From: Cryobacterium inferilacus
GTDB lineage: Bacteria; Actinomycetota; Actinomycetes; Actinomycetales; Microbacteriaceae
Direction: 5' to 3'
NCBI RefSeq assembly: GCF_019599185.1
Contig: NZ_JAIEUL010000015.1
Location: 37,481 to 101,480 of the forward strand
DNA: 64,000 nt
The notes under the pieces are model-generated. The model worked only from the letters and a program-made list of their open reading frames with translations, did no database searches and was not told the DNA's origin. The translations under genes and the position numbers were made by a program. Positions within the stretch are counted from its first letter, which is position 1. Each line of letters begins with the position of its first letter. Shown here in pieces: positions 1 through 8,427 of the stretch.

Positions 1-96
1 CGACCGACGAGACGCGCTCGACCGACGAGACGCGCTCGACCGACGAGACGCGCTCGACCGACGAGACGCGCTCGACCGACGAGACGCGCTCGACCA
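1..96. repeat. 18-bp tandem repeat, five perfect copies
   Basis: Five exact head-to-tail copies of CGACCGACGAGACGCGCT occupy 1-90, followed by a decayed sixth copy (CGACCAACGG...). The array is cut by the window edge, so its true copy number is unknown. It lies just past the mtlR stop codon (126). The unit resembles the interspersed element at 8294-8316 (both mix GTCGAG/CGAGAC words), but the relation is only suggestive. I see no gene in 1-125. Confidence 0.9.
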
Positions 97-125
97 ACGG
101 GGCGGGCGGGGGAGGGCGAGCGGAG

Positions 126-2057
126 CTAGGCGTCCATGACGTGCACGAGCTCGTCGATGAACGACGCGAAGTCGACCGAACGCTTGATCAGGCGCTGCAC
201 CTCAACCCGATCGGCGAAGACCTCGACGAACTGGTCGAACACCGCCTGGAAGGTGCTGCGGCCGGCGGCGCTGAACGCGATCAGCGCGACCACGTTGACC
301 CGGTTGTCACCCCAGTCCATCGGGGTGTCGTTGATGACGATCGCGATCGAGGTCTGGGTGGCGCTCATCGACATGGCGTGCGGCACCGCGAGGTTGTCGG
401 TGAACGCGGTGGATGACATCAGCTCGCGTTCGATCGCCCCGTCGACGTAGCTCTGGTCGATCAGGCCCTGCGCCATCATGCGCTCGCCCAGCGCGGTGAT
501 CATGGCGGTCTCGTCGCCGGCGTAGAAGTTGCGGGAGAACAGTGACTCGTCGAAGAACTGCAGCAGGTCGTTCTTCAGGCTCGCGCGCCGGCGCATCCGT
601 CGCACCCGGCTGGCATGCTGACGGATGCGGTCGATGTCGCCCTGGGTGAGGAACGGCTGAATCACGATGACACTGTCGAGGTGCAGCTGTGGGTCGATGG
701 TGGTGAGCACCAGGTCGGCGTCGAGGTCGGCCCAGGCCACATCGGAGCGGGTGATCACCGCGACGACCTCGAGGTCGTCGCCGAGCACCCGTTCGATGCG
801 TTCGCGCAGCAGCACGTGCATGTCGTAGTAGTTCGGGCACACGATCGCGCAGGTCACCAGCTCCACCCGCCGGGTCTGCTGCTCGAGGTGCGCGCCCACG
901 TGCATGGCGATGTAGGCGATCTCGTCGTCGTTGATCACGATCTGCTCTGCCCGCTGCAGCTCGCTGGCGATGTACACCGCGAGTTCGTAGATCAGCGGGT
1001 ACGACGTCTTGATCGAGCGGGTGAGCGGGTTGCGGGAGTACGACTTGTCGTGCGCCCGGTTGATCAGGTTGCGCACGTGCAGGGTGAGCCGCACGATGAA
1101 GTCGTCGTCGTCGAGGTCGACGAGGTACTCCTGGCTGGCCCGGTCCACGATCGCGCGCATGCCCGCGAGCTCGTCCGGGCGCACATAGCTCTCGATCAGG
1201 GTCTCGGCCGGCTGGTCGTGCCCTGGGGTGATCACCCGGGTGGTGAGCAGGAAGGCGAGATAGGCCAGGTCGCCGCTGCCCAGGCACACGTCGAAATGCT
1301 TCATGACCAGGCTCGAGAGCGACGTGGCCAGCTCCGACGGCGGTTCGGCCACGGCCGGCGCGGGGGAGAGGTGCTTGGTGACCCGGTCGATGGCGATGGC
1401 CACGTGCAGCAGCACATTGTTGATGCCGTACTCGTTGATGAAGTAGCCCTGGCCGTCGAGCAGCGCGATGAGGTCGGTCTTGAAGGCGCCCAGGTTGTCG
1501 GCGCCGACCTGACCGGAGGTGAACTCGCGCTGGATGGTCTCCAGGTCGATCATGCCCCTGGCGCTCTCCTCGCGGAACATGCGGCTGAGCAGCTTGCGCC
1601 GGTCGGTCTCCGAGCCGGTGAGGGTGACGACGCTGCCATGCCGCACCAGGGTCAGCCCGCTGTCGGGCAGCATCAGCCGAACCCGGGCCAGGTCGGCCTC
1701 CACGGTCGAGTCGCTGACGAAGTATTCCGCCGCCAGCTCGTACACGTCGAGCCCGTCGGGCGACTCGGTGAGCCGGCGCACCAGGCTGGACACCCGCTGC
1801 TGCGGGGTGTCGGCATCCGTCTCGCGCAGTTTGGTGCGGTGCAGGGCCGTGAAGCTGGCGAACTCGTCGCGGTTGAGCCGGTAGCCGGCGGTGCCCGATT
1901 CGATGACGGTGAGCGGATGCGCGGCCGCCTTTACCGCGGTGACGTACGTGCGCACGCTGCGCGGGGTCACGCCCAGGCGGTCAGCAAGTTCGCCTGCCGT
2001 GATCCAGGTGGACGTCTGGGACAGGAGGTCCAGCATCCGTGTCTGTTTATCACTCAT
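126..2057 (-). CDS. mtlR: MtlR-type PRD/PTS-regulated transcriptional activator of the mannitol operon
   Basis: This 643-residue regulator has the full MtlR/LicR architecture. In order: an N-terminal helix-turn-helix (about 1-65), a second winged helix (about 80-150), two PTS regulation domains (about 175-390; PRD2 ends in DDEIAYIAMHVGAHLE), a GatB-like EIIB domain with a candidate phospho-Cys in CAIVCPNYYD, and a C-terminal EIIA domain whose AVPHA motif places the phosphorylatable His at residue 560. In this family PTS-mediated phosphorylation of these domains sets activator activity. The open frame runs upstream to 2222, but ATG 2057 has a GGAG 9 nt upstream and starts right before the HTH, so I chose it. 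The gene is divergent from the PTS operon, its likely target; the palindrome at 2127-2146 between them is a candidate operator. Confidence 0.9.
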   Translation of the reverse strand: MSDKQTRMLDLLSQTSTWITAGELADRLGVTPRSVRTYVTAVKAAAHPLTVIESGTAGYRLNRDEFASFTALHRTKLRETDADTPQQRVSSLVRRLTESPDGLDVYELAAEYFVSDSTVEADLARVRLMLPDSGLTLVRHGSVVTLTGSETDRRKLLSRMFREESARGMIDLETIQREFTSGQVGADNLGAFKTDLIALLDGQGYFINEYGINNVLLHVAIAIDRVTKHLSPAPAVAEPPSELATSLSSLVMKHFDVCLGSGDLAYLAFLLTTRVITPGHDQPAETLIESYVRPDELAGMRAIVDRASQEYLVDLDDDDFIVRLTLHVRNLINRAHDKSYSRNPLTRSIKTSYPLIYELAVYIASELQRAEQIVINDDEIAYIAMHVGAHLEQQTRRVELVTCAIVCPNYYDMHVLLRERIERVLGDDLEVVAVITRSDVAWADLDADLVLTTIDPQLHLDSVIVIQPFLTQGDIDRIRQHASRVRRMRRRASLKNDLLQFFDESLFSRNFYAGDETAMITALGERMMAQGLIDQSYVDGAIERELMSSTAFTDNLAVPHAMSMSATQTSIAIVINDTPMDWGDNRVNVVALIAFSAAGRSTFQAVFDQFVEVFADRVEVQRLIKRSVDFASFIDELVHVMDA

Positions 2058-2126
2058 CGCGCGCAACTCCATTGTCTCAAGAGTAGTCAAGCAGAGTACG
2101 GGCCCGGCACGGGGGAACTCCGACGT

Positions 2127-2146
2127 TTTTCCGCACCTGCGGAAAA
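2127..2146. promoter_or_regulatory. perfect 20-bp palindrome between mtlR and the PTS operon; candidate MtlR operator
   Basis: TTTTCCGCA-CC-TGCGGAAAA is a perfect inverted repeat with 9-bp arms in the 164-bp divergent intergenic region. Its A/T-rich ends stand out from the GC-rich surroundings. Position and symmetry suit the binding site of the divergent regulator. Binding by MtlR is inference. Confidence 0.5.
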
Positions 2147-2181
2147 GGCTCTGGTGGCGCCGGCTAACCGTGAGGAGGACA

Positions 2182-2208
2182 GTGGATCTTGCATTCAAAG
2201 ATCGATGA
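2182..2208 (+). other. possible 8-codon leader ORF ahead of the PTS operon
   Basis: A consensus ribosome site (GAGGAGG) is followed at 2182 by GTG and eight codons (MDLAFKDR) ending in TGA at 2206-2208, 13 nt before the EIIB start. The strong ribosome site has no other obvious use. Alternatively it serves an in-frame TTG at 2189 that would extend the EIIB protein by 11 residues. Confidence 0.25.
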
Positions 2209-2221
2209 AAGGAACGAATCA

Positions 2222-2539
2222 ATGAAGATTCTCATCGTTTGTGGAGCCGGCGCGTCCAGCGCCTTCGTAGCCCACCGGTTGCGGGGCACAGGCAAGGAAC
2301 GTGGCCTCACGGTCACGGTCGTCGCCGGCAGTGAATCCGACCTTCCATCCTCGCTCGACGGCGTGGATGTGCTCCTGGTCGGACCGCACCTCGCTCCGCG
2401 CTTTGACCGCATCAAGGCTCAGGCTAAAAAGGCAGGCGTGGGAGTGGCGCTTCTGCCCGAATCGGTGTTCTCGGCGCGGGATGGCGCTGTGGCACTCGAC
2501 CTGGCCGTGGACGCCCAACATGAACGTGCCTGGGTCTGA
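2222..2539 (+). CDS. PTS lactose/cellobiose-type EIIB-like protein
   Basis: A 105-residue protein opening with MKILIVCGAGASSAFVAHRL: the beta-strand plus P-loop of the lactose/cellobiose EIIB family, with the phosphate-accepting Cys at residue 7. It is the first gene of the PTS operon, with an AAAGGA ribosome site. MtlA downstream already carries its own EIIB domain, so this protein looks redundant for mannitol uptake. It could act in regulation (for example as phosphodonor to MtlR) or serve another EIIC. The fold assignment is firm; the partner is unknown. Confidence 0.8.
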   Translation: MKILIVCGAGASSAFVAHRLRGTGKERGLTVTVVAGSESDLPSSLDGVDVLLVGPHLAPRFDRIKAQAKKAGVGVALLPESVFSARDGAVALDLAVDAQHERAWV

Positions 2540-2652
2540 CCCAGCCGTTCAGCTCCACCCCCTGATTGCCGGTTTCCGCCGGCCACCCGCACGAAGCCGC
2601 ACCTCGACTGAGGCCGGTGACACTCCAGCACGTTGAAAGGCAAGGCGAACTC

Positions 2653-2919
2653 ATGGCGCAACGCACCGTCCTGATCGGATCGACCCACGGGCTGCACGCT
2701 CGCCCCGCGAAACTCTTCACCAAGGCTGCCGCCGCCGCCGGTTCTCCCGTCACCCTGCAGAAGGGCGACGGCAAGCCGGTCAACGCCGCCAGCATCCTGG
2801 GCGTCATAGCGCTGGGCATCAACCACGGCGACAGCGTCACCCTCGCCACCGACGCCGACAACGCCGACAGCATCCTCGACGGCCTCGCCGTGCTCCTCCT
2901 CACCGACCACGACGCCTGA
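2653..2919 (+). CDS. ptsH: HPr, phosphocarrier protein of the PTS
   Basis: An 88-residue protein, the usual HPr size. The motif GLHARPA places the phosphorylated histidine exactly at position 15. Ser47 in NAASILG corresponds to the regulatory Ser46 region. HPr accepts phosphate from EI (next gene) and passes it to the EIIA domains of MtlF and, in this family, to PRD regulators. ATG 2653 is preceded by AAAGGCAAG; the longer upstream reading has no HPr homology. It sits 13 nt before ptsI. Confidence 0.95.
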   Translation: MAQRTVLIGSTHGLHARPAKLFTKAAAAAGSPVTLQKGDGKPVNAASILGVIALGINHGDSVTLATDADNADSILDGLAVLLLTDHDA

Positions 2920-2932
2920 GCGGGACACGCTG

Positions 2933-4654
2933 ATGATTGAACTGCAGGGCATCGGGATCGGCCAGGGCGTCGCCATTGGCCGGGTCCTGCGCATGCCCGA
3001 ACCGCTTCCAGAGCCCGCCAACACCCGCAGCACACTCGACCCCGCCGCCGAATTGGCCCGGGCGACCGCGTCGATGCACGTCGTGGCCGAAGACCTCGAG
3101 GCCAGAGGCGAACGCGCCGGCGGCACCGCCCAGGACGTGCTCGAGGCGCAGGCCATGATGGCCGAGGACCCCACCCTGGTCGACGAGGTCACCGCCAGGC
3201 TCGACAAGCACCAGACCGCCGAACGTGCCGTGTTCGAGGCCTTCGCCGTCTTCCGCGATCAGATGGTGGCCCTGGGCGGCTACCTCGGTGAGCGCGCCGC
3301 CGACCTCGACGACGTCGCCCAGCGGGTCATCGCCAACCTCGGCGGCCTGCCCGCGCCGGGTGTGCCCGACCCCGAGGAGCCGTTCGTGCTCGTCGCCCAC
3401 GACCTCGCGCCCGCCGACACGGCCCTGCTCGACCTCGACAAGGTGCTCGGCCTGATCACCATCGACGGCGGACCCACCTCGCACACCGCCATCCTGGCCA
3501 GGGAGAAGTCGATCACCGCGATCGTCGGCACCCACGCCGCCGCCCAGCTCGCCGACGGTGACGAGGTCATCATCGACGCCGCCAACGGCATCGTGCTGCT
3601 GGCGCCCACAGTCAAGCAGCTCGATGAGGCCCGCGCCCGCATCGATGCCCGCGCGGCCCGCGCCCTGGCGCCGATCGGCCCCGGCCGGCTCAAGGACGGC
3701 ACCAGCGTGCCGCTGTTGGCCAACCTCGGTTCGGCGGATGGCGCGGCCAAGGCCGTCGCCCTCGGCGCCGAAGGGGTGGGTCTGTTCCGCACCGAGTTCC
3801 TCTTCCTCGACTCCGCCTCCGCGCCCACCGTGACGCAGCAGCGCGAGCAGTACGAGCGGATGCTGCGCGCCTTCCCCGGCCAGAAGGTCGTGGTGCGTGC
3901 GCTCGACGCCGGCGCAGACAAGCCCCTGGCGTTCCTCAACGACGCCGCCGAGGAGAACCCCGCCCTGGGCCTCCGCGGCCTCAGAGCCCTGCGCGCCAGC
4001 GAGGACATTCTGCGGGAGCAGCTCACCGCCCTCGCCGAGGCCGACGCGGCCACCGACGCCGACCTCTGGGTGATGGCGCCGATGGTGTCCACCGTGGAGG
4101 AGACCGCGTACTTCACCGCCCTCGCCCACGAGCTCGGCCTGAAAATGGCCGGGGTCATGGTGGAGGTGCCGTCCGCGGCCCTGGTGGCCCAGCACATCCT
4201 CAAGCACGCCGACTTCGCCTCGATCGGCACCAACGACCTCACCCAGTACACCCTGGCGGCCGACCGGATGCTCGGAAGCGTCGCCGCGTTCCAGGACCCG
4301 TGGCACCCCGCGGTGCTGCGCCTGGTGGGCGAGGTCGGCCTGGCCGGCGCGAAGCTCGGCAAGCCCGTGGGCGTCTGCGGCGAGGCCGCAGCCGACCCGC
4401 TGCTCGCCGTGGTGCTCGTCGGTCTCGGCGCCACCACCCTGTCGATGACGGCCTCGGCCCTCGCCGACGTTCGGTCCACCCTGGCCGACTTCACCCTTGA
4501 GCAGGCCAGGCACCTCGCCGACGCCGCTCTGTCTGCCGACGGCGCAGCATCCGCTCGCGCCGCGGCAACTGCAATCGCACACAGCTACACCAGCACCGCC
4601 CCCACCGGCACGGCCCCTACCGTGTCTGCCAACCCCGAGAGAGGTTCACTCTAA
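2933..4654 (+). CDS. ptsI: PTS enzyme I (phosphoenolpyruvate-protein phosphotransferase)
   Basis: A 573-residue EI that autophosphorylates from PEP and charges HPr. The phosphohistidine is His184 in GGPTSHTAI. The C-terminal PEP-binding TIM barrel shows GVGLFRTEFLF, GTNDLTQYTLAADR and the catalytic Cys482 in PVGVCGEAA. The linker between the domains is of ordinary length. The C-terminal tail (about 545-573) is Ala/Thr/Pro-rich and probably disordered. The TAA stop overlaps the ATG of mtlA (TAATG), implying translational coupling. Confidence 0.95.
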   Translation: MIELQGIGIGQGVAIGRVLRMPEPLPEPANTRSTLDPAAELARATASMHVVAEDLEARGERAGGTAQDVLEAQAMMAEDPTLVDEVTARLDKHQTAERAVFEAFAVFRDQMVALGGYLGERAADLDDVAQRVIANLGGLPAPGVPDPEEPFVLVAHDLAPADTALLDLDKVLGLITIDGGPTSHTAILAREKSITAIVGTHAAAQLADGDEVIIDAANGIVLLAPTVKQLDEARARIDARAARALAPIGPGRLKDGTSVPLLANLGSADGAAKAVALGAEGVGLFRTEFLFLDSASAPTVTQQREQYERMLRAFPGQKVVVRALDAGADKPLAFLNDAAEENPALGLRGLRALRASEDILREQLTALAEADAATDADLWVMAPMVSTVEETAYFTALAHELGLKMAGVMVEVPSAALVAQHILKHADFASIGTNDLTQYTLAADRMLGSVAAFQDPWHPAVLRLVGEVGLAGAKLGKPVGVCGEAAADPLLAVVLVGLGATTLSMTASALADVRSTLADFTLEQARHLADAALSADGAASARAAATAIAHSYTSTAPTGTAPTVSANPERGSL

Positions 4655-6110
4655 TGACAACGACGTCCACCCCTACCAAGAAGGGCGCGAGGTCCACGTT
4701 CAGGCCTTCGGTACCTTCCTGAGCGGCATGATCATGCCCAACATCGCGGCCTTCATCGCGTGGGGCATCATCACCGCCTTCTTCATCCCCACCGGCTGGA
4801 CCCCGAACGCGACCCTGGTCACGCTCGTTGACCCGATGATCTTGTACCTACTGCCGTTGCTGATCGCCAACACCGGTGGCCGCATGGTCTACGGCACCCG
4901 CGGTGGAGTGATCGCCTCGATCGCCACCATGGGTGTCATCGTGGGCAGCTCGATCCCGATGTTCATCGGCGCCATGATCGTCGGCCCGCTGAGCGCGTGG
5001 ATCCTGATGAAGGTCGACAAGATCTGGGCCGGCAAGATCAAGCCCGGCTTCGAGATGCTGGTGGACAACTTCTCCGCCGGTATCCTCGGCTTCGCCCTGG
5101 CGCTCGGTGCGTTCTTCGGAATCGCCCCGCTGGTCACCGGCCTGAGCGCGTTCCTCGAGACCATCGTGGACTTCCTCATCGTCAACGGCCTGCTGCCGAT
5201 CGCGTCGATCTTCATCGAACCGGGCAAGATCCTCTTCCTCAACAACGCCATCAACCACGGCGTGCTCACCCCCATCGGTGTGCAGCAGGTTCAGGAGAGC
5301 GGCAAGTCCATCCTCTTCCTGCTCGAGGCGAACCCCGGCCCCGGCCTGGGCATCCTGCTCGCGTTCTCGTTCTTCGGCGTGGGCCTGGCCCGCGCGAGTG
5401 CACCCGGCGCGATCATCATCCAGTTCCTCGGTGGTATCCACGAGATCTACTTCCCGTACGTGCTGATGAAGCCGATGATGCTGCTCGCCGCCATCGCCGG
5501 TGGCATGACCGGTGTTGCCGTGAACGTCGCCTTCCAGACCGGCCTGCGCGCCCCCGCCTCGCCCGGCAGCATCATCGCCGTGCTCGCTCAGACCCCCGGG
5601 ACCGACTTCGTCGGCGTGATCCTCTCGGTCATCGCCTCCGCCGGTGTCTCGTTCGCGATCGGTGGTGTCATCCTCCGCGCCAGCCGCAAGAAGGACCTCG
5701 CCGCTGAGAACGACAACGAACTGGCCGCGGCCATCGCCAAGACCGAAGCCAACAAGGGCAAGTCCAGCTCCGTGCTGGGCAACCTCGGCGCCACCGCCAC
5801 CAGCGGCTCCGCAGTGAAGAACATCGTCTTCGCCTGCGACGCCGGCATGGGTTCAAGCGCCATGGGCGCATCCGTGCTGCGCAACAAGATCAAGAAGGCC
5901 GGCATCGACGGCGTCACGGTGACCAACCAGGCCATCGCGAACCTCGACGGCACCGCCGACCTCGTGATCACCCACCAGGACCTGACGGACCGGGCCCGCG
6001 GCAAGAGCCCCAAGTCGGTGCACGTGTCGGTGGACAACTTCATGAACAGCCCCAAGTACGACGAGGTCGTACAGTCCCTGCAGGGCACCAACGAAGGAGC
6101 AACCAAGTAA
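4654..6110 (+). CDS. mtlA: mannitol-specific PTS EIICB permease, with an apparent frameshift near codon 13
   Basis: The EIIC membrane domain (segments from about 4720 to 5680) includes the substrate-site motif GGIHEIYFPYVLM and NNAINHGVLTPIG. The C-terminal EIIB domain has its phospho-Cys in FACDAGMGSSAMG. The natural start is ATG 4654 (GAGAGG 9 nt upstream, TAATG overlap with ptsI). It reads MTTTSTPTKKGAR and then reaches a stop in this frame, while the rest of the protein lies in the -1 frame. Adding one G near 4692 joins the two parts (GAR-VHVQAFGTFLSG) and gives 485 residues, a normal MtlA start. The -1 frame has no credible start codon before ATG 4725. As written, MtlA would not be made intact. 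Confidence 0.9.
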
Positions 6111-6550
6111 TGACCCAGAGCATTCTGGAACCAGCGAACGTGGTGGCCGCCGGCACGGCCACCACCCGCGACGAAGCCATCCGTGAGGCCGGCGCACTGC
6201 TGGTCGCCACCGGCGCGGTGAAGCAGGAATACGTCGACTCGATGTTCGAGCGCGAGAACTCCGTCTCCACCTACATGGGCAACTTCCTGGCGATCCCGCA
6301 CGGCACCAACGACGCGAAGGAGTCGATCGTGCGATCGGCTCTCTCGCTCGTACGTTACGCCGAGCCGATCGACTGGGACGGCCAGCCCGTCAAGTTCGCG
6401 GTCGGCATCGCCGGCCTCAACAACGAGCACCTGGAGATCCTCTCCAAGATCGCCGTCGTCTTCTCCGACGAGGACGAAGTACAGAAACTGATTGACGCAG
6501 GGTCGCAGGCCGAGATCTTCGCCCTTCTCGAGGAGGTAAACGCAGAATGA
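6110..6550 (+). CDS. mtlF: mannitol-specific PTS EIIA component
   Basis: A 146-residue stand-alone EIIA of the mannitol/fructose type. The phosphorylated histidine is His64 in [11 protein letters not shown]. It takes phosphate from HPr and passes it to the EIIB domain of MtlA. The start overlaps the mtlA stop (TAATG) and its own stop overlaps the mtlD start (ATGA), so the three genes are translationally coupled. No defect is seen. Confidence 0.95.
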   Translation: MTQSILEPANVVAAGTATTRDEAIREAGALLVATGAVKQEYVDSMFERENSVSTYMGNFLAIPHGTNDAKESIVRSALSLVRYAEPIDWDGQPVKFAVGIAGLNNEHLEILSKIAVVFSDEDEVQKLIDAGSQAEIFALLEEVNAE

Positions 6551-7696
6551 AGGCCATTCACTTCGGCGCGGGCAACATCGGCCGCGGCTTCGTCGGACTC
6601 CTGCTCCATGAGGCCGGATATGAGGTTGTCTTCGCCGATGTGAATGCTCCTCTTATAGAGGCTCTGCAGCAGGCGCCGTCATACACGGTGCACGAGGCAG
6701 GAGAGGTGCCCACCGACAAGGTGGTGAACAACTTCCGCGCCATCAACAGCGCCACCCACGAGGCCGATCTCATCAATGAGATCGCCACGGCGGATGCCGT
6801 CACCACCGCGGTCGGTCCGACCGTGCTGCGGTTCGTGGCCCCGGTCATCGCGGCGGGCCTGGCCCGCCGCGAGGCCGGGCTGGCCCCGCTGGCCGTGATG
6901 GCCTGCGAGAACGCCATCAACGCCACCGACCTGCTCGCCGAGCAGGTCTGGGCGAACGTGTCCGACGGCGACCGGCAGGCCCTCGCGGGCCGGGTGGCGT
7001 TCGCGAACACCGCCGTGGACCGCATCGTTCCCGGCCAGGCGGCTGATGCCGGCATCGACGTGACCGTCGAGGCCTTCTACGAGTGGGTCATCGAAAGCCC
7101 CGCGTTCGGCGGCACCCCGCCGGTCATCCCCGGCGCCACCTTCGTGGAGAACCTCGCGCCGTACATCGAGCGCAAGCTCTTCACGGTGAACACCGGCCAC
7201 GCCACCGTCGCCTACCTCGGCACCCAGGCCGGCGTCTCCAAGCTCTCCGACGCCCTGCTGGTGCCGGCGGTGGCGGATGGCGCCCGTCGGGTTCTCGAGG
7301 AGACCAGTGCACTGCTGGTGGCCAAGCACGGCCTCGACGAAGACACCCAGCGTGCCTACCGGGAGAAGATCCTCGGCCGGTTCGCGAACCCGGCGCTGCC
7401 GGACACCGTGGAGCGGGTCGGCCGCCAGCCGCTGCGCAAGCTCAGCCGCAACGAACGCTTCATCGGGCCGGCCGCGGAGATCGCCGAACGCGGTACCCGC
7501 CCGGTGGCGCTGCTGGAGGCCATCGCCGCGGCGCTGCGCTTCGACGTGGCCGACGATGAGCAGAGTGTGGAGCTCAAGCGGATGCTCGCCACCGACCCGG
7601 CCGAGACCATCGTGGCGAACGTGCGGGCTCGAGCCCACCCATCCGCTCTACGCCGATGTGCTCGAGGTCGTGCGCGGCGCTGTCACCGCAGCCTGA
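6547..7696 (+). CDS. mtlD: mannitol-1-phosphate 5-dehydrogenase, with an apparent frameshift near the C-terminus
   Basis: Converts mannitol-1-phosphate to fructose-6-phosphate with NAD+. The dinucleotide loop is at the start ([13 protein letters not shown]); CENAINATD and the [10 protein letters not shown] region typify the family. The start frame stays open to 7737, but after about codon 360 it turns into Arg-rich sequence unlike MtlD. The +1 frame supplies the expected ending ([18 protein letters not shown]) and stops at TGA 7694-7696. The break lies near 7620-7626. GTGC there in place of GTGTGC (loss of two bases) would explain it and restore 383 residues, close to the roughly 382 of E. 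coli MtlD. Only the last 20 or so residues are affected, so some activity could remain. Confidence 0.9.
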
Positions 7697-7702
7697 TCCG
7701 TG

Positions 7703-7734
7703 GAATCCCTCGGTCCGAACGGGCCGGGGGATTC
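7703..7734 (+). terminator. mtl operon terminator hairpin
   Basis: A 14-bp stem (GAATCCCTCGGTCC / GGGCCGGGGGATTC, two G-U pairs) with a GAAC loop begins 7 nt after the corrected mtlD stop. There is no U-tract. The scrambled mtlD reading frame would run through this hairpin, which supports 7696 as the true gene end. Confidence 0.8.
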
Positions 7735-7744
7735 TAGCCGTGAA

Positions 7745-7773
7745 TTGCCAAGGGCAATCGCATAGCATAGGAT
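7745..7773 (+). promoter_or_regulatory. promoter of the infA operon
   Basis: TTGCCA (7745-7750), a 17-bp spacer, and TAGGAT (7768-7773) form a near-consensus vegetative promoter 92 bp before infA. TCCTTGGTGTCT follows at 7777, the same 12 bases found at the equivalent place after the rplM promoter. Confidence 0.7.
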
Positions 7774-7864
7774 AAATCCTTGGTGTCTAGCACTGCCTTT
7801 ATGGGCGTGTCTGGAGGCCAACATCCCGCACGACCAGCAACCAATACTTTAGCGATAGTGAGTT

Positions 7865-8086
7865 ATGGCCAAAAAAGACGGTGTCATCGAGATCGAGGGC
7901 GCAGTAGTCGAAGCTCTTCCCAATGCGATGTTTCGCGTTGAGTTGACCAACGGCCACAAAGTTCTTGCCCACATTTCGGGCAAGATGCGTCAGCACTACA
8001 TCCGCATCCTCCCCGAGGACCGCGTGATCGTGGAACTGAGCCCTTACGACCTGACCCGCGGTCGGATCGTATACCGCTACAAGTAA
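7865..8086 (+). CDS. infA: translation initiation factor IF-1
   Basis: 73 residues, the normal length, with the S1-type OB fold of IF-1 ([20 protein letters not shown]..., then [16 protein letters not shown]). IF-1 occupies the ribosomal A site during initiation with IF-2 and IF-3. It heads the cluster infA-rpmJ-rpsM-rpsK-rpoA-rplQ. The usual upstream neighbours map and adk are absent; the mannitol operon lies there instead. Confidence 0.97.
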   Translation: MAKKDGVIEIEGAVVEALPNAMFRVELTNGHKVLAHISGKMRQHYIRILPEDRVIVELSPYDLTRGRIVYRYK

Positions 8087-8153
8087 GCGTTGCTGTAAGT
8101 AACGGCCCACGGCATCCCGAGGGTACGAAGACAGCGATTACAAGGACACACCC

Positions 8154-8267
8154 ATGAAGGTCAAGCCCAGCGTCAAGAAGATCTGTGACAAGTGCAAGGT
8201 CATCCGCCGTAACGGCAACGTGATGGTCATCTGCGAGAACCCGCGTCACAAGCAGCGTCAGGGCTAG
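8154..8267 (+). CDS. rpmJ: 50S ribosomal protein L36 (bL36)
   Basis: 37 residues ([20 protein letters not shown]...). The zinc ligands Cys11, Cys14, Cys27 and His32 are all present, so this is the zinc-binding (C+) form. ATG 8154 has AAGGA 8 nt upstream. It lies 67 nt after infA in the usual actinobacterial order. Confidence 0.97.
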   Translation: MKVKPSVKKICDKCKVIRRNGNVMVICENPRHKQRQG

Positions 8268-8293
8268 TCACCCGACGAGTTAGTCAGCCTCAC

Positions 8294-8316
8294 CGCTGGT
8301 CGAGCTTGTCGAGACC
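8294..8316. repeat. 23-bp interspersed element in the rpmJ-rpsM gap
   Basis: CGCTGGTCGAGC-TTGTCGAGACC lies in the 160-bp gap before rpsM. I recognise near-identical words (GGTCTCGACAAGCTCGACC) as frequent intergenic sequence in Micrococcales genomes; this is from memory, not a search. A degenerate relative may lie at 9333-9356. The rest of the gap shows no gene. Confidence 0.5.
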
Positions 8317-8427
8317 TACAACTCAATACATAGCAGTGCCGGGAACCCTCACGGGTGACACCATCGGTTGGAGGCCGATGCACAGGCGCTGTTACAGACC
8401 TCCACCCATCCCACAGGAGAAGCCACA

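Noticed and set aside
615..2225. Long plus-strand ORF (536 codons) opposite mtlR
   Set aside because: His/Val/Asp-rich translation with no family features; it mirrors a clear PRD regulator and reflects high GC content.
4675..4700. Programmed -1 frameshift in mtlA
   Set aside because: The bases around AAGAAGGGCGCGAGG offer no heptamer allowing both tRNAs to re-pair in the -1 frame; a lost G explains the break more simply.
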